A stretch of DNA of 34,473 nt from Bacillota bacterium (lineage in GTDB: Bacteria > Bacillota > Sulfobacillia > JACIYH01): the NCBI GenBank assembly GCA_014360055.1, contig JACIYH010000022.1:1-34473 (forward strand). Reading direction: 5' to 3'. The translations under genes were made by a program, and so were the position numbers. The notes under the pieces are model-generated. The model made no database searches. It had not been told where the DNA came from and saw only the letters and a list, made by a program, of their open reading frames with translations. This document shows, piece after piece, positions 24,783 to 32,435 of this stretch (the first letter of the stretch is position 1; every line of letters starts with the position of its first letter).

Positions 24783-25601
24783 ATGACTGTGGTGGTGTGT
24801 GTGAAGCCGGTGCCGGAGCCCCAGGCATGGCGGGCCGAGCCCGTAGATCCCTCGCGGGGCACACCCCGGCGGGAGGGCATCCCGCTGGTCCTGAGCCCGG
24901 GAGACCGACGGGCTATCGAGCTGGCCCTCGGGCTGTCCGCTGATGTGGTGTGCCTGGCCATGGGCCCGCCCGAGGCCGAGGCGGCCCTGAGGCAGGGTCT
25001 AGCAGTTGGGGGTACCCGGGCGGTCCTGGTGAGCGACCGGCGCTTCGCCGGTGCCGACACCCTGCTCACCGCCCGGGTACTGGCCCTGGCGGTGGAGCGT
25101 CTGGGTGCCAGTGTGGTGCTGTGCGGCGGTGAGAGTCCCGACTCGGGTACGGGGAGCGTGCCCGTGCAGTTGGGCACCCTGCTGGGCTGGCCCGTGTTTA
25201 CGGCCGTGTACGGGATTGGGCCGGTTCAGGGAGAGGGCGGGCGCGCCGGGAGCGGATATGTACTGGAGTGCCACACGGAAAGCGGACCGCTGCGCATAGT
25301 AGTGGAACCCCCATTGGTGGCTGCCCTGCATGCGTCGGCCGTGCCTCTACGGTCCCTGTCGCCGGCGGGGATCGTGAAGGCCCGCGGCCGGCCTCTGGAG
25401 GTGTGGGATGCTGCCACCCTGGGATGGGAGGGCCCGGCCCAACCTTATACGTCCATGCTCGGGTGGGAACGGACCCCGGTGGTCTCGCGGGCGGAAATGC
25501 TCCCGGGCGACCCGGAGGAGGCGGCCCGCCTGCTGGCCGGATTTCTCAGACACGCGGTCCCGCCCGCCCGCAGGGACGGCGGAGAAGCCCGCGGCGCCTG
25601 A
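24783..25601 (+). CDS. etfB: Electron transfer flavoprotein beta subunit
   Basis: The beta subunit of an electron-transferring flavoprotein, 272 residues, which binds AMP or a second FAD and pairs with EtfA to take electrons from acyl-CoA dehydrogenase. The N-terminus VVVCVKPVPEPQ is typical, as is the nucleotide-binding segment with CGGESPDSGTGSVP and GTLLGWP. The ending, about 25 residues after LAGFLRH, is rich in Arg, Gly and Ala. ATG 24783 is the first plausible start; no clear ribosome binding site is seen, and the G-rich GGGGAGG lies about 25 nt before it. Whether it belongs to the bifurcating type cannot be decided by eye. The gap to the acyl-CoA dehydrogenase gene is 74 nt. Confidence 0.93.
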   Translation: MTVVVCVKPVPEPQAWRAEPVDPSRGTPRREGIPLVLSPGDRRAIELALGLSADVVCLAMGPPEAEAALRQGLAVGGTRAVLVSDRRFAGADTLLTARVLALAVERLGASVVLCGGESPDSGTGSVPVQLGTLLGWPVFTAVYGIGPVQGEGGRAGSGYVLECHTESGPLRIVVEPPLVAALHASAVPLRSLSPAGIVKARGRPLEVWDAATLGWEGPAQPYTSMLGWERTPVVSRAEMLPGDPEEAARLLAGFLRHAVPPARRDGGEARGA

Positions 25602-25646
25602 CGCCGGCCGAAGAGCCCGCAGGGTGATGGAAGTTGGTGTGACCTG

Positions 25647-26773
25647 GTGAGGATCCTCGTGGTTGCTTTCTGGGACAGGACGGTGGCGCCGGAGAGTGTC
25701 TGGCAGCCCCTGGCGGCACTGGCGGATACCCCTGCCGTACCATGCCGGGGGGCGGGGGACGAGGCAGGGCCGCGGTGGGAGTTGCTGCTGCTGGTACCAC
25801 AGGACGAGGCCGAGGTGGCCACGCGCACGTCCTGGGGCATGGCCGAGGCGGTCGTCATCCTGCCCCTTGAGCTCCTGCTCTACCTCCAACCTGCCCTGCT
25901 GGGTCGACTGGTGGCCCCTCTCATCACTTCCCGCCGGCCTGACCTGGTGCTCTTTGCTGCCGACCGCCGGGGCGGGAACCTGGCGGCAGCAGTGGCGGCT
26001 GAGTTCGGGTGCGGCCTGTGCGCGCACGTTGAGCGCATAGAGGCGGAGCCCAGCGCTCGCCCCGGCCCTGGCCCTGGCCTCCGCCCCGTCTACCTGGTGC
26101 CCTCGTATGGCGGTCTTGCCCGCATGACGTCTTCCGGTGCCTGGCAGATGGCCACTGTGGGCACGAGGCTGCCGCCAGTCCGGGTCCCGTCGGGCGGCAG
26201 TTGGCGGTCCTGCCTCCCGGCGGCACTCCGACAGGCGGCACGGTGACGGTTCCGCAGCGCGGCGGCACCCCGGCTGGCGGCACGGTTCCGCGGCCCGGCG
26301 GCGGTCTGACCGGCACGGTGACCGTGCTGGCGCCCGTGGAAGGCGTTGCCGGCGTTCGTACGTGGGAGCGCCTGGGGCCTGCGCAGCCGGACGCCCTCGA
26401 CCAGGGCCAGGTCTATCCCCTGGTGGTGGGGGCGGGCTGGGGCGTGGGCGACCGCGACGGCTTTGAGCTGGTCAAGACTCTTGCCCGCGCGCTGGGGGCT
26501 CCCCTGGTGGTAACCAGGCCGGTTGTGGATGAAGGGTGGGCTCCCGCTGAGATGCTGGTGGGCCAGAGCGGGAAACGTATCCGTTGCGAGGTTTACCTGG
26601 CGGTGGGCATATCCGGCGACCCCCAGCACATGGTGGGGGTGGAGGCCGACACCGTCGTGGCGATTAACACTGACCCCCGCGCCCCCATTTACGGCCGCGC
26701 CCGTCTGGGAGTCGCCTGCGACTTCCGCCGGCTGATACCCGCCCTGCTGAGGTGTCTGGAGACACTGCGGTAG
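25647..26773 (+). pseudogene. etfA: Electron transfer flavoprotein alpha subunit, split by a frameshift
   Basis: EtfA holds the FAD that carries electrons in the Etf dimer. The gene is readable only in two frames. From GTG 25647 the N-terminal domain runs to GAWQMATV, which corresponds to the QMATVRPG region of normal EtfA, and the frame then stops at 26246. The FAD domain continues in another frame to 26773: GAGWGVGD, TRPVVDEGWAP, VGQSGK, YLAVGISGDPQHM, VVAINTD and APIYGRA are all normal and intact. One missing base between about 26160 and 26246 would explain the break. The second half starts with a Gly-Thr-Pro-rich tandem repeat not found in standard EtfA. A sequencing or assembly error in this GC-rich repeat, a real mutation, or programmed frameshifting are all possible. 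The intact FAD domain argues against an old pseudogene. Confidence 0.88.
26219..26300 (+). repeat. GGCGGCAC-type tandem repeat inside etfA
   Basis: Imperfect units with the pattern GGCGGCAC-Y-CCG followed by GGCGGCACGGT occur twice (from 26219 and from 26261), with a decayed third copy after them. The second unit lacks six bases found in the first. In the frame of the FAD domain they code PGGTPTGGTVTVPQ, RGGTPAGGTVPRP and GGGLTGTVTV. The repeat lies next to the etfA frameshift. Confidence 0.75.
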
Positions 26774-26792
26774 CCTGTTCCGCTCCCCTCAA

Positions 26793-26821
26793 CTTGAGTA
26801 TAATCAATGTAGATACGCAAG
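26793..26821 (+). promoter_or_regulatory. mazEF promoter -10 box overlapped by an inverted repeat (operator candidate)
   Basis: TATAAT at 26799-26804 is a perfect -10 box in an otherwise GC-rich region. A good -35 is not obvious; TGTTCC at 26776-26781 is 17 nt away and weak. CTTGAGTAT (26793-26801) and ATACGCAAG (26813-26821) form an inverted repeat with one mismatched pair and an 11-nt spacer. The left arm overlaps the -10 box, as expected for autorepression by a MazE antitoxin or MazEF complex. Confidence 0.7.
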
Positions 26822-26848
26822 CTTTCGTTCCCAGGAGGTGGGTTGAAG

Positions 26849-27088
26849 GTGATCTTGAGAGTTCAAAAGTGGGGAAACAGCCTTGCATTGCGAATTCCCA
26901 AGTCGTTTGCCGAGGAAACGCGTCTGAAGTTCGGCTCGCCCGTAAAGATGGTGGTTAGTGACGGTAAGATCGTAATAGCCCCGATATCGCCGGAGTATCG
27001 GTTAGAGGAGCTCGTGGCACAGATTAACGAATCCAACCTTCATGGCGAAGTAGTGGTCTGGGGCCGTGTGGGACGGGAGTCGTGGTGA
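26849..27088 (+). CDS. mazE: MazE-type antitoxin (AbrB/SpoVT fold)
   Basis: The antitoxin of a type II toxin-antitoxin pair, 79 residues from GTG 26849. The N-terminal swapped-hairpin DNA-binding domain reads VQKWGNSLALRIPKSFAEE and continues with VKMVVSDGKIVIAP. The C-terminal tail (about 50-79) should wrap and neutralise MazF. GTG 26849 is preferred because AGGAGGTG (26833-26840) is 8 nt away; TTG 26843 is also in frame but too close. The gene is less GC-rich than its surroundings, which suits horizontal acquisition. It should repress its own promoter through the inverted repeat at 26793-26821. Confidence 0.93.
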   Translation: MILRVQKWGNSLALRIPKSFAEETRLKFGSPVKMVVSDGKIVIAPISPEYRLEELVAQINESNLHGEVVVWGRVGRESW

Positions 27089-27426
27089 TGGCCAGCCGGT
27101 ATGTTCCCGACAGGGGAGATGTGGTCTGGCTCACGTTTCATCCCCAGGCGGGCCATGAGCAGTCTGGACGGCGGCCTGCGGTCACCATATCACCGCGCGC
27201 GTACAACGGAAAGACAAATCTTGGGATTTTCTGTCCGGTTACTTCTCAGGTCAAGGGCTATCCGTATGAAGTACGGGTCCCCGCTGGAGTGGGCGTCAGC
27301 GGTGTCATCCTGTCCGATCAGGTGAAGAGCCTGGATTGGGAGGCAAGGGAAGCCGAGTTCATATGCACGCTACCGGAACAAACGCTTTCTGAGATCCTCG
27401 CCAAGCTCAGGACTCTCATCTCCTGA
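27088..27426 (+). CDS. mazF: MazF-type toxin, endoribonuclease
   Basis: A 112-residue toxin of the MazF/PemK family, which cleaves mRNA at short sequences and stops growth when the antitoxin is lost. The start of the fold, VPDRGDVVWLTFHPQAGHEQSGRRPAVTIS, carries the conserved GDVVW and the G-x4-RP substrate loop, and CPVTSQVKGYP and LSDQVKSLDW follow as in active MazF proteins. ATG 27088 overlaps the mazE stop by one base (TGATG), so the two are translationally coupled; in-frame GTGs at 27082 and 27085 are less likely. Length and key segments suggest an intact toxin. The module sits between the fatty-acid and Moco genes and seems unrelated to either. Confidence 0.95.
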   Translation: MASRYVPDRGDVVWLTFHPQAGHEQSGRRPAVTISPRAYNGKTNLGIFCPVTSQVKGYPYEVRVPAGVGVSGVILSDQVKSLDWEAREAEFICTLPEQTLSEILAKLRTLIS

Positions 27427-27443
27427 TCGCAAACCTCGAGCGG

Positions 27444-27516
27444 AAAAACTGGTGCCCCGGTAAGTTACGCGGAACCCGCGGCTACCCGCGACAGCCTTTC
27501 TCCGATGGGTAACCAG
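27444..27516. other. Structured intergenic segment after mazF
   Basis: The gap before the small Moco-linked gene holds several paired elements. CTGGT (27449-27453) pairs with ACCAG (27512-27516), extended by CCC (27456-27458) and GGG (27507-27509). Inside are two hairpins that exclude each other, GCGG/CCGC (27469-27479) and CGCGG/CCGCG (27477-27490). On the minus strand the outer stem is followed by TTTTT (complement of 27444-27448), as in an intrinsic terminator or the end of an antisense RNA. GGTAACC occurs at 27508-27514 and again at 27536-27542. I cannot match it to a known RNA class. Confidence 0.35.
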
Positions 27517-27656
27517 AAATTGTGGCGGCCTGGCCGGTAACCGCGAAGGTATACTTAGCGCGGAGGTCGAAATACTCTGCTGAGCATAACGGTCGGCCCC
27601 CTGCGCGTGTTGCCGGGTGTGCCTGGCGGCCGGGGCCGGGGTGGAGGCGTCAAACC

Positions 27657-27851
27657 GTGAAGGCTGATGGGGACAGCGGCACGGATCGGCTGGCGGAGGT
27701 CGTGCGACAGGCGGCCAGGGACGGTAGACTGCCTTGCGCGCGCGCCCTGGAACTGGCACGGGAACTCAAGGTGCCCCCGGCGCGGGTGGGGGAGATGGCC
27801 GATCGCCTGGGGATCAAGATAGTCGCCTGTCAGTTGGGATGCTTCCGGTGA
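27657..27851 (+). CDS. Small protein of unknown function heading the Moco gene set
   Basis: A 64-residue protein from GTG 27657, 7 nt after GGAGGCG (27643-27649); the same frame is open upstream but shows no start with a ribosome binding site. The sequence is mostly helical: RLAEVVRQAARDG, then CARALELARELKVPPARVGEMADRLGIKI, which has the spacing of a small helix-turn-helix or winged-helix module, and it ends in VACQLGCFR with two cysteines four residues apart. From memory, similar short proteins ending in CQLGCF sit beside molybdenum-cofactor genes in other anaerobic Firmicutes, but I cannot name a family. It could be a regulator or a metal- or sulfur-binding helper. The gap to moeA is 52 nt. 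Confidence 0.75.
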   Translation: MKADGDSGTDRLAEVVRQAARDGRLPCARALELARELKVPPARVGEMADRLGIKIVACQLGCFR

Positions 27852-27903
27852 TGGTGCGATTCATGCGCGGGCAGCGGCCCGTGCGCAGGTTCGGAGGTGT
27901 AAC

Positions 27904-29175
27904 GTGAGCGAGGCTGCCGGGGGGCCTTTGTTCTTCAAGGTAGTCACGGTTGAGGAAGCCCGCCGCAGCGTGCTGGAGGCGCTGGGGTGGAGCACGGCGT
28001 CCCGGGCGCGGGGCGTGGAGGAACTGGCAATAGAGGAGTGCGCGGGTAGGGTACTGGCCGCTGACCTGGTGGCGCCCGAGGATGTGCCCGGCTTCCCGCG
28101 ATCCACGGTGGACGGATACGCGGTGCGGGCGCAGGACACCTATGGTGCGGGCGAATCGCTGCCCGCGTACCTCGTGCTGGCGGGCGAGTTGCGCATGGGC
28201 GAAGCGCCGGAGAAACCGCTCGGTCAAGGGGAGTGTATGGCCGTGGCCACCGGTGGCGCCCTTCCCGAAGGCGCCGATGCCGTGGTCATGCTGGAGCACA
28301 CCGAGACGCCCGGCGACGGCACGGTGGCCGTGATGCGGCCGGTCTCGCCCGGGGAAAACCTGGTGCGGCCCGGCGAGGACATCAGGGAGGGCCAGGTGGT
28401 CCTGCCCCGGGGCCGGGTCCTCCGCCCACCGGACCTGGGGGTGGCCGCCGCCCTGGGTTACACGCGCTTGCCGGTGTACGCGCGTCCCCGGGTGGCCATC
28501 ATCTCCACGGGAGATGAGTTGGTGCCGCCGGGTGAGAAACCGGGGCCCGGCCAGGTGCGGGACGTGAACGCCTGCGCCCTGGCAGCGGCCGTGCGGGGGG
28601 AAGGCGGTATCCCCCGGTTGCTGGGGATCGTGCCCGACGACCGCGACGCCCTCGACCGTGCCCTGCGGGAAGGGCTGGAGAGCGACTGTGTGATCGTATC
28701 TGGAGGGAGCTCGGTGGGCGCCCGGGACCTGGTGGCGGGTGCCCTCGCGGAACTGGGCGAGCCCGGGGTCCTGGTGCACGGCGTGGCGGTCAGGCCGGGC
28801 AAGCCCGTCATCATCGCCGTCGCCCGCGGCAAGCCCGTCTACGGGCTGCCCGGCCATCCGGTTTCCGCCCTGGTCACCTTCTACCTGCTGGTGCGCCCGG
28901 TCATCCGCTACCTGGCGGGTGCCGATCCCTTCCCGGTGGAGCCGACCGTGCGGGCGCGCCTGGGGCGTAACCTGGCCTCCCGGGCGGGCGTGGAGGAGTA
29001 CGTGCGCGTTTCCCTGACCCGGGAGGGCGCGCAACTTGTGGCTCATCCCGTCCTGGGGAAGTCGGGGCTCATCTCCACCCTGGCGCGGGCCTGGGGCCTG
29101 GTGCGTATCCCGGCCGAGGCCACCGGCCTGGCCGAAGGCGAAGAAGTGGAAGTCGTGGCCATCCCGCCCCTCTGA
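27904..29175 (+). CDS. moeA: Molybdopterin molybdenumtransferase MoeA
   Basis: MoeA inserts molybdate into adenylylated molybdopterin, the step that makes the active cofactor. The 423-residue protein has the usual four domains, with FPRSTVDGYAVR near residues 65-75, ATGGALPEGADAVV and the DIREGQ-type loop in domain II, ISTGDELV, SGGSSVGARD and GLPGHPVSA in the MogA-like domain III, and a C-terminal beta-barrel. GTG 27904 follows GGAGGTG (27893-27899). It is followed after 30 nt by a second, longer MoeA homolog. Having two MoeA proteins is common in organisms that use both Mo and W or several Mo enzymes; which one serves the formate dehydrogenase cannot be told. Confidence 0.96.
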   Translation: MSEAAGGPLFFKVVTVEEARRSVLEALGWSTASRARGVEELAIEECAGRVLAADLVAPEDVPGFPRSTVDGYAVRAQDTYGAGESLPAYLVLAGELRMGEAPEKPLGQGECMAVATGGALPEGADAVVMLEHTETPGDGTVAVMRPVSPGENLVRPGEDIREGQVVLPRGRVLRPPDLGVAAALGYTRLPVYARPRVAIISTGDELVPPGEKPGPGQVRDVNACALAAAVRGEGGIPRLLGIVPDDRDALDRALREGLESDCVIVSGGSSVGARDLVAGALAELGEPGVLVHGVAVRPGKPVIIAVARGKPVYGLPGHPVSALVTFYLLVRPVIRYLAGADPFPVEPTVRARLGRNLASRAGVEEYVRVSLTREGAQLVAHPVLGKSGLISTLARAWGLVRIPAEATGLAEGEEVEVVAIPPL

Positions 29176-29205
29176 AGGTGCGGGCGGCAGGCGGAGGTCT
29201 GCGAG

Positions 29206-31197
29206 GTGCGCAAGGACGTATATCTGAAAACCGTACCGTGGCGAGAGGCGCAGGGACTTTTCCTCGACACCGTGCTTGGTCCGGGACGGCGGGCCCGGAC
29301 GAAGGCAGAGGTCATAGCGACGGCTGAGGCGGTGGGCCGGGTGACGGCGGCGCCGGCGTTCGCCGTGGTGTCCTGGCCCCACTACCATGCCGCCGCCATG
29401 GATGGCGTGGCGGTGTCCAGCCGTGACACCGCGGGTGCCAGTGAGACGAATCCCGGGCGGCTGGATCGGGACCAGTATGACCCCGTGGATACGGGCGACC
29501 CCCTTCCACCCGGGCGCGACGCCGTCATCATGAGCGAGGAGCTCCACCCCCTGCCTGACGGCCGCCTGGAAGTGATCGCTGCCGTCCCGCCCTGGGACAA
29601 CGTGCGCCCGGTGGGGGAGGACGTGGTGGCGGGCGAGATCGTTGTTCCCGCGGGACACCGCCTGCGCCCTGCCGACGTGGGGGCGCTGCTGGCGGCGGGG
29701 GTGGTAACGGTTGCGGTACGGCGTCGCCCCCGGGTGGGGATTATCCCCACCGGCGATGAACTGGTACCCGTGGGGGAGGCGGTGGCCCCGGGTCAGATCC
29801 CCGAATTCAACTCGGTGATCCTGGCCGGGATGTTGGCCGAGTGGGGGGCGGTGCCCGCGGTGTACCCCCCGGTACCGGACGACCCCGGCGCGGTGCGGGA
29901 CGCCATGGTCCGTGCTGCGGCCGAGTGCGACCTGGTGCTCACCATCGGGGGATCGTCGGCGGGTTCCGGTGATTACACCGCGCGCGCCATGGCCGAGTGT
30001 GGCGAGGTACTGGTGCACGGGGTGAACACGCGCCCGGGCAAACCCGTCGTGCTCGGTTTGATCTATGGTGACAGACGGCCTCAGCACGGTGCTGCTGCGC
30101 GTGAAGACCGCACGGTCGTGGTGCGCGGCACCCGGGCTCCCGTGCCGGCGGTGGGTATCCCCGGGTACCCGGTGTCGGCGGTGCTGGCCACGGAGCTTTT
30201 CGTGCGGCCCCTGGTGCTGACCCTGCAGGGTCTTTCCTCTCCTGCGGCGGAAGTGCTCCGCGGGCGGCTGACACGCCGGCTGGCCTCCGCTGCCGGCGTG
30301 GAGGAATTCGTGCGCGTGCGCGTGGGCCGGGTGGGTGACGAATGGGTGGTGGCGCCCCTCTCCCGGGGGGCCGGGCTCACCACCAGCCTGGTGCGCGCGG
30401 ACGGGTGGCTGGTGGTGCCCGCGGGTGTGGAAGGATTCGCGGAAGGACAGGAAGTGGAGGTGCAACTCCTGCGCAGCCGCGCGGAGATCGAGGGATGCCT
30501 CCTGGTGACAGGGAGCCACGATCCCGCCCTGGACGTGCTGGGGAGCCTGCTGGGCGAGCGGCACCCCGGCCTGGGACTGAGTTCGGCCAACGTGGGCAGC
30601 CTGGCGGGACTGGTGGCGCTGGGAAGCGGGGAGTGCCATGCCGCCGGGTGTCACCTCCTGGATGCCGAGACGGGCGAGTACAATGCTCCCTATGTGCGAA
30701 GGCTGCTCGCCGGGCGCCGGGTGGTGCTGTTCCCGCTGCACTTCCGACAGCAGGGCATCATGGTGGCCCCCGGCAACCCCAAGGGCATCCGGGGGATCGA
30801 GGATCTGGCCCGCCCGGATGTCTCCTTCGTGAACCGGCAACGGGGGTCGGGGACGCGCGTGTTGCTGGACTGGCTGCTGGGGCAGAAGGGGATTTCCCCC
30901 CGGCAGGTGAACGGGTACGCGCGGGAGATGTTCACCCACGCCCAGGTGGCGGTGGCGGTGGAAAGCGGTACGGCCGATGCGGGCCTGGGGGTGCTGAGCG
31001 CGGCGAAGGCGCTGGGGCTGGACTTCATCCCCGTGGCGGAGGAGCAGTACGATCTGGCCTTCCTGCCCGGGACCCTTGAGGACCACCGGGTGCGTGCCCT
31101 GCTGGAGGTGGCGCGCAGCGGGGAGTTCGCCCGCGCCCTGGAGGAGATGGGCGGCTACCGCCCGGCCACCGGCGACGCCCGTGAGGTTGGCCCGTAA
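29206..31197 (+). CDS. MoeA-like protein fused to a periplasmic-binding-protein-like domain
   Basis: A 663-residue fusion. Residues 1 to about 425 are a MoeA homolog: HAAAMDGVAV replaces the usual TVDGYAV, PTGDELVPVG and GGSSAGSGDYT are in the MogA-like domain, and PGYPVSA is near the end, so it may be a specialised or divergent molybdenum- or tungsten-transferase. Residues of about 440-655 resemble a solute-binding fold (LLVTGSHDPALDVLG, FPLHFRQQGIMVAPGNP, FVNRQRGSGTRVLLD, ESGTADAGLGV), the type seen in molybdate/tungstate-related and LysR-like sensors; no signal peptide is present, so it works in the cytoplasm. An insert around residues 285-310 (GDRRPQHGAAAREDRTVVV) is not usual. GTG 29206 follows GGAGGT. 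Such fusions are known in anaerobic bacteria and archaea and may bind the metal oxyanion or a cofactor precursor. Confidence 0.92.
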   Translation: MRKDVYLKTVPWREAQGLFLDTVLGPGRRARTKAEVIATAEAVGRVTAAPAFAVVSWPHYHAAAMDGVAVSSRDTAGASETNPGRLDRDQYDPVDTGDPLPPGRDAVIMSEELHPLPDGRLEVIAAVPPWDNVRPVGEDVVAGEIVVPAGHRLRPADVGALLAAGVVTVAVRRRPRVGIIPTGDELVPVGEAVAPGQIPEFNSVILAGMLAEWGAVPAVYPPVPDDPGAVRDAMVRAAAECDLVLTIGGSSAGSGDYTARAMAECGEVLVHGVNTRPGKPVVLGLIYGDRRPQHGAAAREDRTVVVRGTRAPVPAVGIPGYPVSAVLATELFVRPLVLTLQGLSSPAAEVLRGRLTRRLASAAGVEEFVRVRVGRVGDEWVVAPLSRGAGLTTSLVRADGWLVVPAGVEGFAEGQEVEVQLLRSRAEIEGCLLVTGSHDPALDVLGSLLGERHPGLGLSSANVGSLAGLVALGSGECHAAGCHLLDAETGEYNAPYVRRLLAGRRVVLFPLHFRQQGIMVAPGNPKGIRGIEDLARPDVSFVNRQRGSGTRVLLDWLLGQKGISPRQVNGYAREMFTHAQVAVAVESGTADAGLGVLSAAKALGLDFIPVAEEQYDLAFLPGTLEDHRVRALLEVARSGEFARALEEMGGYRPATGDAREVGP

Positions 31198-31287
31198 CGC
31201 GCCCGCGAGTGTGGCGGGCGTGCCGGTGCCGGTCGGCCGGGGGACGGACAGGCAGGCGGGGGGCCGTCGGGCGGGCTCCCGGGGAGC

Positions 31288-32286
31288 ATGGGGGGCGATG
31301 AGGTGAGGGATGGCTTCGGTCGGGAGGTAAACTACCTGCGGGTGTCGGTGACCGACCGCTGCAACCTGCGCTGCCGCTACTGCATGCCCGAGCAGGGGGT
31401 GCGGCCCATCGCCCACGCCGACGTACTCCGCTACGAGGAGATCGAACGGGTGGTGCGGGTGGCGGCCCGACTGGGCTTCTGGCGGGTGCGGGTGACCGGC
31501 GGTGAGCCCCTGGTGCGCAAGGGGCTGGCCGGCTTCATCGCACGCCTGGCGTCCATCCCTGGCATTGCCGACATCTCCCTCACCACCAACGGCATCCTGC
31601 TGGCGGACGCGGCGGGCGACCTGCGTCGGGCGGGGCTGCGCCGGGTGAACGTGAGCCTGGACACCCTGCGGGAAGACAGGTTTGCCTGGATCACCCGGCG
31701 ACCGGATTTCGGGCGCGCCTGGGCGGGGATCATGGCGGCGCTGCGGGAGGGCCTGGTGCCGGTCAAGGTGAACGTGGTCCTGATGGCGGGGTTCAACGAC
31801 GACGAGGTCGAGGATTTCGCGCGCCTCACCAGGGAATACCCCCTGTGGGTGAGGTTCATCGAACTGATGCCCCTGGGCGACAACGGGTTGCACGGAGAGT
31901 CCGGGTACCTGCCGGTGGCGTCAATCTGGCCTCGCCTCAAGGCGCTCGGGCCGCTCGAGGAGGTGCCTTCCTCCCCCACAGACGGTGGTGGCCCCGCCCG
32001 CTATTTCAGCTACCGGGGTGCGCCGGGGAGACTGGGCCTCATCACCCCCCTCAGCCAGCACTTCTGCGGGGGATGCAACCGCCTGCGCCTCACCTCGGAT
32101 GGCCGCCTGACCCCGTGCCTGGCGGGGGTGGGGGAGGTGGACGTGCGCGGACCCCTGCGCGCGGGCGCCACTGACGACGACCTGGCGCGTCTCATTGCCG
32201 TGGCGGTGCGCGAGAAGCCTCAGGAGCATCACATGGCCCCAGGGCAAGTGGCCTGTGACCGGCAGATGTCCCGCCTGGGCGGCTAG
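31288..32286 (+). CDS. moaA: GTP 3',8-cyclase MoaA
   Basis: A radical SAM enzyme, 332 residues, that turns GTP into the cyclised intermediate at the first step of molybdopterin synthesis. The SAM-binding [4Fe-4S] cluster is C-x3-C-x2-C in DRCNLRCRYCMP. The C-terminal substrate-binding cluster is FCGGCNRLRL followed by a third cysteine in LTPCL. The protein ends in Gly-Gly (SRLGG), the conserved C-terminal pair needed for activity in the family. ATG 31288 follows GGGGAG; GTG 31303 would give the common RDGFGR start and is also possible. It lies 90 nt after the MoeA fusion gene, and moaC follows. Confidence 0.96.
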   Translation: MGGDEVRDGFGREVNYLRVSVTDRCNLRCRYCMPEQGVRPIAHADVLRYEEIERVVRVAARLGFWRVRVTGGEPLVRKGLAGFIARLASIPGIADISLTTNGILLADAAGDLRRAGLRRVNVSLDTLREDRFAWITRRPDFGRAWAGIMAALREGLVPVKVNVVLMAGFNDDEVEDFARLTREYPLWVRFIELMPLGDNGLHGESGYLPVASIWPRLKALGPLEEVPSSPTDGGGPARYFSYRGAPGRLGLITPLSQHFCGGCNRLRLTSDGRLTPCLAGVGEVDVRGPLRAGATDDDLARLIAVAVREKPQEHHMAPGQVACDRQMSRLGG

Positions 32287-32435
32287 GCCCCGCCCGGGGC
32301 GCTATGGACCGCCTGGGTGGCTGGGCCCGGCCCCCGCACAGGGCCTCTCGAGGGGTCCCTGGGCGTGCGGGGCCGCTGTGACCGGTGCCAGGCATGTGGG
32401 GCCGCCTGTGGTAGGTGAAGGGAGGGACTGGCCTT

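Noticed and set aside
27814-31893. Minus-strand open frame of 1359 codons opposite the Moco genes
   Set aside because: Antisense to moeA, the moeA fusion and moaA, all with clear motifs; low-complexity composition.
32287-32300. GCCCC/GGGGC hairpin after moaA as a terminator
   Set aside because: Only 5 bp with no U-tract; moaC follows in the same direction, so it is not convincing as a terminator.
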